Part shown: positions 52,978 through 61,665 of the stretch, piece after piece | Numbering within the stretch: the first letter of the stretch is position 1 | How the letters are laid out: each line of letters opens with the position of its first letter | Assembly (NCBI GenBank): GCA_035359995.1 | Contig: DAORZT010000001.1 | Location: forward strand, 1-64,000 | DNA: 64,000 nucleotides | DNA from: JAKPCT01 sp029553165 | GTDB taxonomy: Bacteria; Bacillota; UBA4882; UBA8346 | Reading direction: 5' to 3' | The notes under the pieces: model-generated | The model's input: only the letters and a program-made list of their open reading frames with translations | What the model was told of the DNA's origin: nothing | The model's database searches: none | Position numbers and translations under genes: made by a program

Positions 52978-54273
52978 TTGACTTACGAAGCAGCGTTAAA
53001 ATATATCAAAGAGTGTGCTAAATTTGGTTGTAAACTTGGACTGGAACGGATCAATGCTATTCTTAAACACCTGGACCATCCTGAACAGCAATTGAAGACG
53101 ATTCATATTGCCGGTACTAACGGTAAAGGTTCAACTTCGGCAATGTTTGAAGCGGTGTTGCGGCAGGCAGGATATAAGACCGGGCGCTATAATTCACCGC
53201 ATTTAAGTACTTACCGGGAACGATTTTGTGTTAATGGGTCAATGATATCCAAAGAGAATCTTGCCTTAACAGTACAGAAACTGATCCCGGCAATCGATCA
53301 AGTGATCAAAGAAGGATTTGGTTCTCCAACGGAGTTTGAGATCGGGACTGCTTTGGCGTTTCAGTATTTTGCTGATCAACAGGTTGATATTGCAATTATC
53401 GAGGTTGGAATGGGGGGGCGTTTTGATGCAACGAATGTTTTAACCCCGGTTTTAAGTGTGATTACTCATATTGCAATGGACCATCAGGAGTATTTGGGCG
53501 ATACTTTAGAAAAGATCGCCTTTGAAAAAGCAGGGATAATCAAGCCCGGGGTACCGGTGGTTATTGGAGTTCAGGAACCAGAAATTGCTGTTTATTTAAA
53601 GGAGCAGGCTGCTTTAAAAGAAGCTACACCTGTATATTGCGGTGATTTTGAATATCAGGATGTTTTAATCAGCGAGATTGGAACCGAATATCGATTGGCT
53701 AATTCGGATTTGGGGGAACTAAAGATTTCATTAGGTTTGATTGGTCGCCACCAAATTGAGAACTCCCTTAATTTGATTGCGGCACTGCCGGTATTGGAAC
53801 AAGCAGGTTTTACCATTACTCGGAGTGCATTGTTGACCGGTTTGCAGGAGGTTGTCTGGCCAGGACGACTTGAAAGAATTAAAACGGTCACTCCGTTAAA
53901 ACTATACCTGGATGGTTCCCACAATCCCGACGGCTTACAGGCATTGGTTAATACGTTTCGGGAGCTGTATCCGGACCAAAGGGTTGATCTGTTAATTGGG
54001 ATTTTGAACAATCGTCCCCTGGCAGTGATGGCGGAGATCTTAGCCCCAATCACCAGGAAAGTAATTGTTACCAGGGTTCCGGACCCGAAGAGCGCCTCAG
54101 AAGAGTTACTGGGGGAATACTTTCGCAATCAGGGAGTTGCAGTGGCTGTGGAACCGGATCCTGCCCGGGCGCTGCAATTGTTATTGGGAACAACCAATCA
54201 GATTGCGGTAACTACCGGTTCTTTATACTTAACGGGGCTGATTCGCTCACTAATTTTTAATATTGGAGATTAA
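52978..54273 (+). CDS. folC: Folylpolyglutamate synthase / dihydrofolate synthase
   Basis: A 431-residue Mur-ligase-family enzyme that adds glutamate to (dihydro)folate. N-terminal TYEAALKYI, LGLERINAIL and P-loop HIAGTNGKGSTSAM (about 42-55), then SPHLSTYRERFCVNG and IIEVGMGGRFDATN (about 142-155), and a C domain with YLDGSHNPDGLQAL. Start chosen at TTG 52978 after GGAAG; the upstream in-frame GTG has no ribosome site. Whether it makes dihydrofolate too cannot be read. Followed by an ATPase gene after six bases. Confidence 0.95.
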   Translation: MTYEAALKYIKECAKFGCKLGLERINAILKHLDHPEQQLKTIHIAGTNGKGSTSAMFEAVLRQAGYKTGRYNSPHLSTYRERFCVNGSMISKENLALTVQKLIPAIDQVIKEGFGSPTEFEIGTALAFQYFADQQVDIAIIEVGMGGRFDATNVLTPVLSVITHIAMDHQEYLGDTLEKIAFEKAGIIKPGVPVVIGVQEPEIAVYLKEQAALKEATPVYCGDFEYQDVLISEIGTEYRLANSDLGELKISLGLIGRHQIENSLNLIAALPVLEQAGFTITRSALLTGLQEVVWPGRLERIKTVTPLKLYLDGSHNPDGLQALVNTFRELYPDQRVDLLIGILNNRPLAVMAEILAPITRKVIVTRVPDPKSASEELLGEYFRNQGVAVAVEPDPARALQLLLGTTNQIAVTTGSLYLTGLIRSLIFNIGD

Positions 54274-54279
54274 GTACAT

Positions 54280-54960
54280 ATGAATAACAGGATTACCATA
54301 ATTGGAGGAGCGTATGGCAGCGGTAAAACTGAGTTTGCCATTGCTTATGCCTTAAAACAGGCTCAAAACGGTTCGAAAGTTGGTTTAGTCGATTTGGATA
54401 TTGTTAACCCTTACTTTCGCTCGCGTGATGTTGCTATGGAGTTGGAAAACCAGGCTCTAACTGTTATCTCAACTGAATCCGGTTTGGAATACTCTGATTT
54501 ACCGGCGCTATCACCGCGGATTTATTCAGTGTTGCAGGATCAGAGTTATCGGGTTGTATTTGATGTTGGTGGCGATCCGGCCGGCGCCCGGGCATTGGGG
54601 AGGTTTAATCAATACTTTATTACCGAAGGCTATGATTTTTGGGTAGTAATTAACCCTTATCGTCCCGATACGCGGAATGCAACCGAAGCGATCGAATTGA
54701 TCAAATCAATCCAGGTTACCAGCAGACTTAAGGTAACCGGAATTATTGCAAATATCAATTTGGGACCGGAGACGACTTTAGAACTCTGGCAACAGGGTCT
54801 GGGTTTGATTGATGAAGTTAAAGCCGGACTGGATCTACCGTTAGTCTATCATATGGTAGAGCAAGACTTTGCCACGTTAAATCAGGACTTCTTCTCGCAA
54901 TATCCGGTCTTTCCGGTAACGTTAAAGATGTTACCGCCATGGCGGCATGAATCAGACTAA
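54280..54960 (+). CDS. P-loop ATPase, ParA/MinD-like
   Basis: A 226-residue protein with Walker A GGAYGSGKTEFA (about 9-20), a DLDIVNPYFRSRD segment (about 38-50) like the deviant Walker/switch I of ParA-MinD proteins, and a Walker B-like VVFDVGGDPAGARALG (about 91-106). This type of cytoplasmic ATPase is frequently next to 2-oxoacid:ferredoxin oxidoreductase genes; its job there is not known to me, though a maturation or assembly role would fit. Confidence 0.8.
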   Translation: MNNRITIIGGAYGSGKTEFAIAYALKQAQNGSKVGLVDLDIVNPYFRSRDVAMELENQALTVISTESGLEYSDLPALSPRIYSVLQDQSYRVVFDVGGDPAGARALGRFNQYFITEGYDFWVVINPYRPDTRNATEAIELIKSIQVTSRLKVTGIIANINLGPETTLELWQQGLGLIDEVKAGLDLPLVYHMVEQDFATLNQDFFSQYPVFPVTLKMLPPWRHESD

Positions 54961-54979
54961 CCAAGTCACAATTTCCAAG

Positions 54980-55008
54980 TTGCAATTGAATTTTTCAAGA
55001 GGTATAAT
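54980..55008 (+). promoter_or_regulatory. Promoter of the 2-oxoacid oxidoreductase operon
   Basis: TTGCAA (54980-54985), 17-bp spacer, perfect TATAAT (55003-55008), 70 bases before the ferredoxin subunit gene. Confidence 0.75.
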
Positions 55009-55077
55009 TATTATTAGCTAGTAATAAAAATTCAAAATAGACATTGAATACTTTTAGTTGGTAAAGGAGGCGAAGTG

Positions 55078-55281
55078 ATGGCAAAAGTTTCGTTCAATGA
55101 AGAGCGCTGCAAAGGATGCGAATTGTGTGTCAGTGTTTGCCCGAAAAAGATTATCCGCATGGCGGAACGCTTTAATTCTAAAGGGTATCGGCCGGCAGAA
55201 GTTGTTGAACAGGATCAATGTATCGGGTGCGCTTTTTGTGCTCGGATGTGCCCGGATGTTGTAATTGAGGTTTATAAGTAA
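55078..55281 (+). CDS. 2-oxoacid:ferredoxin oxidoreductase, ferredoxin-like delta subunit
   Basis: A 67-residue electron-carrying subunit with two 4Fe-4S motifs, CKGCELCVSVCP (about 11-22) and CIGCAFCARMCP (about 48-59). It passes electrons from the thiamine diphosphate subunit to free ferredoxin. AAAGGAGG precedes ATG 55078 by seven bases; a GTG just before is possible. Order delta-alpha-beta-gamma matches korDABC/vorDBAC operons of anaerobes. Confidence 0.93.
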   Translation: MAKVSFNEERCKGCELCVSVCPKKIIRMAERFNSKGYRPAEVVEQDQCIGCAFCARMCPDVVIEVYK

Positions 55282-55320
55282 AACTAACGGAATTGTTCTT
55301 ATTTTAAGGGGGTTGTTTAT

Positions 55321-56391
55321 TTGGCAGAACGTGTAATGATGAAAGGAAATGAAGCTATTGCCGAAGGCGCGATCAGGGCCGGATGTCGCTTCTTCTTTGG
55401 TTATCCGATTACGCCTCAAAATGAAGTTCCTGAATATATGGCACGGCGGATGCCGGAAGTAGGCGGTACCTTTATCCAGGCCGAAAGTGAAGTCAGCGCC
55501 ATTAATATGGTCTATGGAGCAGCCGGAGCCGGCGCCCGGGCGATGACCTCATCATCAAGTCCCGGGATTAGCTTGAAGATGGAAGGGATCTCCTATATTG
55601 CGGGAGCGGAATTACCGTGTGTGATTGTTAATGTAGCCCGGGGTGGACCGGGATTGGGAGGCTTAAATCCGTCACAGTCAGACTATTTCCAGGCCACTAA
55701 GGGAGGCGGACATGGTGACTATCGGCTGGTAGTCTTTGCACCGTCATCGGTCCAAGAGATCTTGGACCTGATGTACGAAGCTTTTGTTACTGCAGATAAA
55801 TATCGTAATCCGGTAATGGTCCTTGCTGATGGATTATTAGGTCAAATGATGGAACCGGTAGTTTTAAAAGACTACAGTGATCTGCAGATTCCGGAGAAAT
55901 CATGGGCATCAACCGGGTTAGTACCGGGAAAGACCCAAAGTATTATTAATAGTTTAGGAATTGTTGGAGAAGATTTAGAGAAGATCAATGTTCGGCTCCA
56001 GGAAAAATACCGTCAGATTGAAAAGAATGAAGTGCGCTATGAAGAAGAGGGTGTTGACGAAGCTGAATTAGTTATTGTTGCCTACGGGACATCAGCCAGA
56101 GTTGCGAAATCAGCTATTGCCAAAGCTAAAGCTGCAGGTTATAAGGTTGGATTGTTCCGCCCAATTACTTTATGGCCGTTTCCTTCAAGCCGGATTGCGG
56201 AGTTAGCTGAAGCCGGTAAGCGTTTTATGTCAGTTGAGATGAGTGTTGGTCAAATGGTTGAAGATGTCAAACTGGCTGTAAATGGTAAAGCCCAGGTTGA
56301 ACTCTTTGGCCGTCTAAATGGCACTATTCCTTCAGTGACTGAAACCTACCAGGCGATCATGAAATGTTTAACCGGTAAGGAGGTAGCGTAA
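55321..56391 (+). CDS. 2-oxoacid:ferredoxin oxidoreductase alpha subunit (VorB/KorA-like)
   Basis: A 356-residue subunit of an oxygen-sensitive complex that decarboxylates 2-oxoacids oxidatively to acyl-CoA. GNEAIAEGAIRAGCRFFFGYPITPQNEV (about 8-35) and the ESEVSAINMVYGAAGAGARAMTSSSSPGISL region carry the pyrophosphate-side loop and the Thr/Ser-Ser motif. It resembles the 2-oxoisovalerate (Vor) type used for branched chains, but 2-oxoglutarate is possible. The TTG start has AAGGGGG nine bases upstream. Adjacent to beta with no gap. Confidence 0.93.
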   Translation: MAERVMMKGNEAIAEGAIRAGCRFFFGYPITPQNEVPEYMARRMPEVGGTFIQAESEVSAINMVYGAAGAGARAMTSSSSPGISLKMEGISYIAGAELPCVIVNVARGGPGLGGLNPSQSDYFQATKGGGHGDYRLVVFAPSSVQEILDLMYEAFVTADKYRNPVMVLADGLLGQMMEPVVLKDYSDLQIPEKSWASTGLVPGKTQSIINSLGIVGEDLEKINVRLQEKYRQIEKNEVRYEEEGVDEAELVIVAYGTSARVAKSAIAKAKAAGYKVGLFRPITLWPFPSSRIAELAEAGKRFMSVEMSVGQMVEDVKLAVNGKAQVELFGRLNGTIPSVTETYQAIMKCLTGKEVA

Positions 56392-57132
56392 TTGGAAAAG
56401 GTGTTTGGAAGACCTGAAAGTCTTCAAGATCGAGTGAACCACTATTGCCCAGGTTGTACCCATGGGATTGTCCATCGTTTGGTAGCCGAAGCAATTGATG
56501 ACCTGCAAGTAAGAGAGAAAACGATTGGAGTTGCCCCGGTTGGTTGTGCGGTTTTGGCCTATAATTATTTCAATATTGATATGCAACAGGCTGCGCACGG
56601 ACGGGCTCCGGCAGTAGCGACAGGTATTAAAAGGGCTCTTCCGGATCGAGTCGTATTTACCTACCAGGGTGATGGCGATTTGGCTTCAATTGGTATGGCC
56701 GAGATCGTCCATGCCGCCAATCGTGGTGAAAATATAACTGTAATCTTTATTAATAATGCAATTTATGGAATGACCGGCGGTCAAATGGCGCCAACAACAT
56801 TGCCTGGTCAAAAGACCACGACTTCGCCGTTTGGAAGGGATACTGAGAAGACTGGATTTCCGATTAAAATGGTTGAGTTGTTAAATACGTTGCAAGCGCC
56901 GGCGTATTTAGCAAGAGTTAGTGTTCATGATCCCAAAAATGTCCTGAAAGCGAAAGAAGCAATTCGGAAAGCTTTTGAAGTTCAAGTGAATGGTCAAGGT
57001 TTTTCGATGGTTGAAGTATTATCAACTTGTCCTACTAACTGGGGAATGACGCCGGTTGAGGCGTTAAAGTGGTTAGAGAATAATATGATTCCACAATTCC
57101 CACTAGGGACCATTCGGGAGGTGTCAAAATGA
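56392..57132 (+). CDS. 2-oxoacid:ferredoxin oxidoreductase beta subunit
   Basis: A 246-residue thiamine diphosphate-binding subunit. CPGCTHG (about 20-26) begins the conserved core, GDGDLASIG (about 101-109) plus NNAIYGMTGGQMAPTT (about 128-143) form the ThDP-Mg site, and CPTNWGMTP near the end is shared with KorB/VorA proteins. Its TTG start follows the alpha stop directly, with AAGGAGGT upstream. Confidence 0.94.
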   Translation: MEKVFGRPESLQDRVNHYCPGCTHGIVHRLVAEAIDDLQVREKTIGVAPVGCAVLAYNYFNIDMQQAAHGRAPAVATGIKRALPDRVVFTYQGDGDLASIGMAEIVHAANRGENITVIFINNAIYGMTGGQMAPTTLPGQKTTTSPFGRDTEKTGFPIKMVELLNTLQAPAYLARVSVHDPKNVLKAKEAIRKAFEVQVNGQGFSMVEVLSTCPTNWGMTPVEALKWLENNMIPQFPLGTIREVSK

Positions 57133-57665
57133 CTTTAGAAGCGATTTTTGCTGGTTTTGGCGGGCAAGGTGTGATGCTCATCGGGCAATTATTGGCTTAT
57201 TCGGGAATGTATGAGGGGAAAAATGTATCCTGGTTTCCTGCTTATGGTCCGGAGATGCGCGGCGGTACTGCTAATTGTTCGGTAGTTGTTTCTGATGACC
57301 CAGTTGGTTCTCCGGTAATCTCGGAACCAGACGTATTGGTCGCAATGAACCGTCCGTCGTTAGAGAAGTTTGAAAAGTTGCTGAAACCCGGAGGAATTTT
57401 ATTTTATAACACTTCCTTAATTGATATCAAACCACAGCGTACCGATATTAAAGTTATTGGGATTCCGGCCAATGACATTGCTACCGAGTTGGGAAATGCT
57501 AAAGTTGCGAATATGGTAGTAATGGGAGCGATTTTAAAAGCAACCGGTGCTGTTGACCTGGAAACCGTAGTATCGGTACTCAAGAAAACGATGACCGGTT
57601 CAAAGCAATCGTTAATCCCACTTAACCGCACCGCTCTTGAGCGTGGGATGTCCTTAGTTAGTTAA
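57129..57665 (+). CDS. 2-oxoacid:ferredoxin oxidoreductase gamma subunit
   Basis: A 178-residue subunit of the same complex, with FAGFGGQGVMLIGQLLAYS (about 7-25) and FPAYGPEMRGGTANCSVVVS (about 36-55), the conserved CoA-side segments. The ATG overlaps the beta stop as ATGA, so translation is coupled. A terminator follows. Confidence 0.95.
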   Translation: MTLEAIFAGFGGQGVMLIGQLLAYSGMYEGKNVSWFPAYGPEMRGGTANCSVVVSDDPVGSPVISEPDVLVAMNRPSLEKFEKLLKPGGILFYNTSLIDIKPQRTDIKVIGIPANDIATELGNAKVANMVVMGAILKATGAVDLETVVSVLKKTMTGSKQSLIPLNRTALERGMSLVS

Positions 57666-57684
57666 TCTTTTGAAAATAAAAAAG

Positions 57685-57735
57685 ATACACCTCCAAATGA
57701 TAGCTTCAATGGTTATTATTTAGAGGTGTTTTTTT
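57685..57735 (+). terminator. Terminator of the 2-oxoacid oxidoreductase operon
   Basis: ACACCTC (57687-57693) pairs with GAGGTGT (57723-57729), extended weakly inward, followed by seven T. Confidence 0.8.
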
Positions 57736-57833
57736 ATAATATAAAAGGAATTAAAGGAAAGATGAAATAATTATGGAAATCTATGATATAATTTACAAGT
57801 AAATTCAATGCCTGGTTATTAAGGGGGATGCTG

Positions 57834-58793
57834 ATGGACGGGATTAATCATATTAGACGTATCTGTATTTATGGTGTTGGTGGTGTTGGAGGTTATTTTG
57901 GAGGGATCATAGCGCATCAATTGGACCAGCGCAATGATCTAAATCAAGAGATATACTTTATTGCCCGTGGTCCACACTTGGAGAAGATCCAAAAAGACGG
58001 ATTGACACTAAAAACGAATAAACTAGGTACGATTAACTGTAATCCATCTGCGGCAACTAATAATATTGAGGAATTGCCGGCCTTGGACCTGATCTTACTC
58101 TGTGTAAAAGGTTATGATTTAGAAGAAACAATTGCGCAAATATCCAAACATGTTGCTGCCAATACTGTTATTCTGCCGCTATTGAATGGAATGGATATCT
58201 ATGAGCGGATCCGGAAAGTCCTTAATGTGGGAGTGGTTTTACCTGGTTGCACTTATGTAAGCGCGGCAATCGAAGCGCCCGGTTTCGTTGCACAGACCGG
58301 GGAGAAAGCATTAATCGTCTTTGGAAAAGATCCGCAATACCCGGATTTTAAACCGGAGCCTGTTTTGGAGTTTTTTAACCAAATGCAGATCGATTATCAA
58401 TGGCTGGAAGATCCGTTACCGGCTATTTGGGAGAAGTATCTGTTTATTGCAGCTTTTGCTCTGGTTACCGGTTATTCGGGTAAGACAATCGGTGCGGTCC
58501 TTGCTGATCCTTCATTAAAGGAAGTAACCAAACAAATTATGGAGGAGATCCGGCAATTAGCAGCAGTTAAAGGAGTAAAATTAAAGGATAGTGTCGTTGC
58601 TGATACATTAGATTTCGCCTCCCGTGTACCATTTGAGACTAAGACTTCATTTCAGCGTGATTTAGAGAGTGGTAAAGGAAAGAATGAAGGATCGATTTTG
58701 GGAGCAGCAATTATCGAAATGGGGAGAGAATATGGTGTAAGTACTCCGACGACGGAAAAGGTGTATCAAGGGATCTTTGCAAAGCCATACTAA
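57834..58793 (+). CDS. Ketopantoate reductase-like (PanE/ApbA) dehydrogenase
   Basis: A 319-residue NADP(H)-dependent enzyme of the PanE/ApbA family, possibly 2-dehydropantoate 2-reductase in pantothenate (CoA) synthesis. Rossmann motif YGVGGVGGYFGG (about 13-24), LLCVKGYDLEET with the catalytic Lys region (about 91-102), LNGMDIYERI, and the C-terminal helical domain with TSFQRDLESGKGKNEG (family motif SMxxDxxxGRxTE). ATG 57834 is chosen on spacing from AAGGGGG; ATG 57828 is possible. Without other pan genes nearby the exact substrate is open. Confidence 0.85.
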   Translation: MDGINHIRRICIYGVGGVGGYFGGIIAHQLDQRNDLNQEIYFIARGPHLEKIQKDGLTLKTNKLGTINCNPSAATNNIEELPALDLILLCVKGYDLEETIAQISKHVAANTVILPLLNGMDIYERIRKVLNVGVVLPGCTYVSAAIEAPGFVAQTGEKALIVFGKDPQYPDFKPEPVLEFFNQMQIDYQWLEDPLPAIWEKYLFIAAFALVTGYSGKTIGAVLADPSLKEVTKQIMEEIRQLAAVKGVKLKDSVVADTLDFASRVPFETKTSFQRDLESGKGKNEGSILGAAIIEMGREYGVSTPTTEKVYQGIFAKPY

Positions 58794-58840
58794 GAATATT
58801 AATTTTTTGATTTTTTAATTAAGAATCAGGAGGCATTGCT

Positions 58841-59377
58841 TTGAGAACAAAATTTATTATAACAGTTATTCTGATCTTAGTTGGCGGGTTAATCGGTTGT
58901 AGGATGAATTTTCCTTCTCAAAAGGATGACCGTTCAATAATTGAACAGGAACCAGGTGATCAAGGTCAAAGTGATCCGGAAACCAGCGATCAAAGTCAAA
59001 CTGATCCGGGATTTATTATCTTGGAAACCAATGATAATGATGGTTCAAAGGTGATCATTAAGGGATACTATGATGAACCGTTTTCGTTGAATGACAAAGA
59101 CACAATCGTATTGCATGGGCTCAATCAGGGTGAGTTTATTGAGTTCATTGTCAAAGGTGAAATCAGAAACTTTAAACATCTTGAATTGAAATGGGATGAA
59201 ACCAAAGATGAATTGGTCGAAAAACGGATTATTAACCAGCTTGATCGTGTCAGCAATCAGACAATTGTAATTAAAACTTACATGCCTGAAGGAATACCTT
59301 CTGAAAAAATCAAGTGGGAATCTGCTTCCGGAAAACCTTATGAATTTTTGATTGCCGAGTATAATCTGGACGAGTAG
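58841..59377 (+). CDS. Putative lipoprotein
   Basis: A 178-residue protein with a lipoprotein signal peptide ending LIGC (Cys20) and then a low-complexity linker with a near-repeat DQGQSDPETSDQSQTDPG. The rest (about 60-178) is beta-rich and not recognised. TTG start eight bases after AGGAGG. Not clearly linked to its neighbours; a terminator follows. Confidence 0.75.
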   Translation: MRTKFIITVILILVGGLIGCRMNFPSQKDDRSIIEQEPGDQGQSDPETSDQSQTDPGFIILETNDNDGSKVIIKGYYDEPFSLNDKDTIVLHGLNQGEFIEFIVKGEIRNFKHLELKWDETKDELVEKRIINQLDRVSNQTIVIKTYMPEGIPSEKIKWESASGKPYEFLIAEYNLDE

Positions 59378-59412
59378 ATGAAAATTAAATAATCGAGAAC
59401 AGTTTATAAGTA

Positions 59413-59439
59413 AAAAAGCTGTCAATTGACAGCTTTTTC
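59413..59439 (+). terminator. Terminator after the lipoprotein gene
   Basis: Palindromic stem AAAAAGCTGTCAA / TTGACAGCTTTTT with almost no loop, followed by a T-rich tail; it can work in both directions. Confidence 0.85.
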
Positions 59440-59447
59440 TATTAGTT

Positions 59448-59648
59448 TTGGATTTCGACAACCCGGTTGTTTTTGAAATGCAAGCAGATTTCTATTCATT
59501 AAGCGGGAAGAAGATGACTACCGCCCATTATTTGGAATCAAAGAAGTTGTATGGAAAATTTGTAATAACAAAACTGATACTCTTTAACCATCTTAGTTCC
59601 GAACAATATTGTGTTATTGAATATTCTGATATCAAACTCTTTCAGTAA
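59448..59648 (+). CDS. Doubtful small protein or gene remnant
   Basis: A 66-codon frame that reads like part of a folded protein (FEMQADFYSLSGKKMTTAHY...), but it begins with TTG without a ribosome site and just after a terminator. An ATG at 59478 also lacks one. Probably the 3' remnant of a gene; family unknown. Confidence 0.3.
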   Translation: MDFDNPVVFEMQADFYSLSGKKMTTAHYLESKKLYGKFVITKLILFNHLSSEQYCVIEYSDIKLFQ

Positions 59649-59654
59649 TTGTTA

Positions 59655-59683
59655 TTTTCAAAACTATGGTTATCAAGTATAAT
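59655..59683 (+). promoter_or_regulatory. Promoter of the ketosynthase cluster
   Basis: TTTTCA (59655-59660), 17-bp spacer, perfect TATAAT (59678-59683), 50 bases before the fabG-like gene. Only the -10 is a strong match. Confidence 0.55.
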
Positions 59684-59732
59684 AAATTAAGCTTTGGAAA
59701 GAAAAAATTAATTATTTGAGGGAAAAGGAACA

Positions 59733-60458
59733 ATGGGTAATAAAATCGCATTGATTACCGGCGCCAGTCGGGGTATTGGTTCAAGTATTGCTTTAAGATT
59801 AGCCGCGGATGGTTATGACATTTGGGCTAATTATAAGTCAAACCATGAAGCAGCAAATCAATTGAAGGAAAAAATAACAGTTCTCGGTAGAGAATGTGTC
59901 TTACTTCCTTTTGATGTTGCCTCAAGCGAAGAGACGGATCGGGTGTTGCAACCGATGTTAGAAAAAGCCATACCTGAAGTTTTAGTGAATAATGCAGGTA
60001 TTATCAGAGATGCGCTGATGGTTTGGATGACCGAGGACGACTGGCAGGATGTTATTGATACCTCTTTAAAAGGTTATTTTAATGTAACTAAACGAGTACT
60101 TTTTGGGATGATGCAAGAAAGAAGAGGGACCATAATTAACATTTCATCAACTGCCGGTCAGAGTGGTATACCAGGACAAAGTAATTATTCGGCTGCTAAA
60201 GCAGGTATTATTGGTGCCAGCAAATCCTTAGCCATGGAAGTGGCCGGGCGTGGGATCAGGGTGAATGTTGTTGCACCAGGTTTTATTGAAACCGATATGA
60301 CTTCCAATTTACCTATTAAAGAAATTCTCAATAAAATACCAATGAAAAGAATCGGAAGACCGGAAGAAGTAGCAGGAGTGGTTTCTTTCTTGTGTTCTTC
60401 TGATGCATCTTATATTACGGGGCAGGTTATAGCTGTAAATGGTGGAATCTATGTATAA
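59733..60458 (+). CDS. 3-oxoacyl-ACP reductase, FabG-like
   Basis: A 241-residue short-chain dehydrogenase that would reduce 3-oxoacyl chains with NADPH. TGASRGIG (9-16) binds the cofactor, NNAG (about 87-90), catalytic Ser near 138 (ISSTAGQSG), and YSAAK (about 151-155) with Tyr and Lys are intact. The first gene of the cluster; its stop overlaps the following ketosynthase start by eight bases (ATGTATAA). It is unlike a housekeeping fabG only by its company, so pathway-specific use is inferred. Confidence 0.9.
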   Translation: MGNKIALITGASRGIGSSIALRLAADGYDIWANYKSNHEAANQLKEKITVLGRECVLLPFDVASSEETDRVLQPMLEKAIPEVLVNNAGIIRDALMVWMTEDDWQDVIDTSLKGYFNVTKRVLFGMMQERRGTIINISSTAGQSGIPGQSNYSAAKAGIIGASKSLAMEVAGRGIRVNVVAPGFIETDMTSNLPIKEILNKIPMKRIGRPEEVAGVVSFLCSSDASYITGQVIAVNGGIYV

Positions 60459-61665
60459 AGTAGCGATTGTTGGATTAGGAATTGTTTCAGTTTTGGGTTC
60501 AGATCATGATACGGTTACTGAATCACTTAGTAAAGGAATATCGGGAATTGTTGTTGATCCGGAACGGATTGAACTTGGTTTTCGCAGCCCGCTTACAGGT
60601 AAAATTAAGGGTTATCAGAAACCGGAATTAAAAAACAAGCAGCTTCGGACGTTAACCGAAGAGGCTCTGCAGGCTTACAAAGCGGCAGTAGATGCATACT
60701 CGCAGGCAGGTTGGAGTCAGGAGGATTTAAATAATCCCCAGACTGGTTTAATCCTTGGAAATGATAGTACTACAATTCCAGTCTCTGAATCGGTTGCGAT
60801 TACTAAGGACGAGCGGCGAACGCTGCCAATTGGTGCTTCACGGATTTTTATGTCCCTTAATTCTCATATTACTATGAATTTAAATACGCTACTCCAGACG
60901 CAAGGGGCCAGCTGGACAATTAGTGGAGCCTGTTCAAGTGGCGGGCACGCGATTGGTCAAGCTGCTGATTTGATTGCTTTAGGTCGGCAGGAAAGAATTT
61001 TGTGCGGTGGTGTGCAGGAAATTAATTGGCAAGCGGTGTGTAGTTTTGATGCTACTGAAGCGTTTTCAATCAGAGATGATGATCCTGCAAGAGCTTCACG
61101 TCCGTTTGACAAGGAGCGCGACGGTTTGGTACCTAGTGGTGGCGCGGCAATTATCGCACTTGAAAGAATGGATCTTGCTCAAAAAAGAGGAGCGACTATT
61201 TTAGGTGAAGTTTTAGGTTATGCTTTCTCTTCGGATGGTTATAAACTCTCTGTTCCTTCTGGAGAAGGATTGGAACGCTGTATGCGTGATGTCTTAAATC
61301 GCTCAAGGGTGGCAACAGCAGAGATTGATTATATTTGTGCTCATGCAACTTCAACTCCGGTAGGCGATCGAAAAGAAGCAGAAGCTATTTATAAGATCTT
61401 TGGAGCGGATATGCCTTGGGTTTCTTCACTTAAGGCAATGACCGGACATGAAATGTGGATGGCTGGTGCAGCGCAGGTTGTCTATTGTACTTTAATGTCC
61501 CGTGCCGGATTTATTGCACCTAATATTAACTTTGTTGAACAAGAGGCAGATGCTCCTACCCTAAAAATTGCGCGTGAAACGATTGCCAGCAAACCGAAGA
61601 TTATGCTATTAAATTCAGCGGGATTTGGGGGAACTAACAGTTGCTTAGTGATCAAAGTGTATTAA
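60451..61665 (+). CDS. Beta-ketoacyl-ACP synthase, first copy
   Basis: A 404-residue thiolase-fold condensing enzyme of the FabF/KAS II group. The catalytic triad Cys161 (GACSSGG), His298 (CAHATSTPVGD) and His333 (MTGHEMWMAGA) is complete, so it is not a chain-length factor. The start at 60451 begins MYKVAIVGLG and overlaps the reductase stop, which suggests coupling. Substrate and product unknown; the FAD enzyme and second ketosynthase that follow suggest a dedicated lipid, polyene or pigment route rather than housekeeping synthesis. Confidence 0.92.
   Translation: MYKVAIVGLGIVSVLGSDHDTVTESLSKGISGIVVDPERIELGFRSPLTGKIKGYQKPELKNKQLRTLTEEALQAYKAAVDAYSQAGWSQEDLNNPQTGLILGNDSTTIPVSESVAITKDERRTLPIGASRIFMSLNSHITMNLNTLLQTQGASWTISGACSSGGHAIGQAADLIALGRQERILCGGVQEINWQAVCSFDATEAFSIRDDDPARASRPFDKERDGLVPSGGAAIIALERMDLAQKRGATILGEVLGYAFSSDGYKLSVPSGEGLERCMRDVLNRSRVATAEIDYICAHATSTPVGDRKEAEAIYKIFGADMPWVSSLKAMTGHEMWMAGAAQVVYCTLMSRAGFIAPNINFVEQEADAPTLKIARETIASKPKIMLLNSAGFGGTNSCLVIKVY

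Noticed and set aside
53655..54128. Long - strand open frame opposite folC (157 codons)
   Set aside because: Shadow of a conserved gene, with no ribosome site and no recognisable protein.
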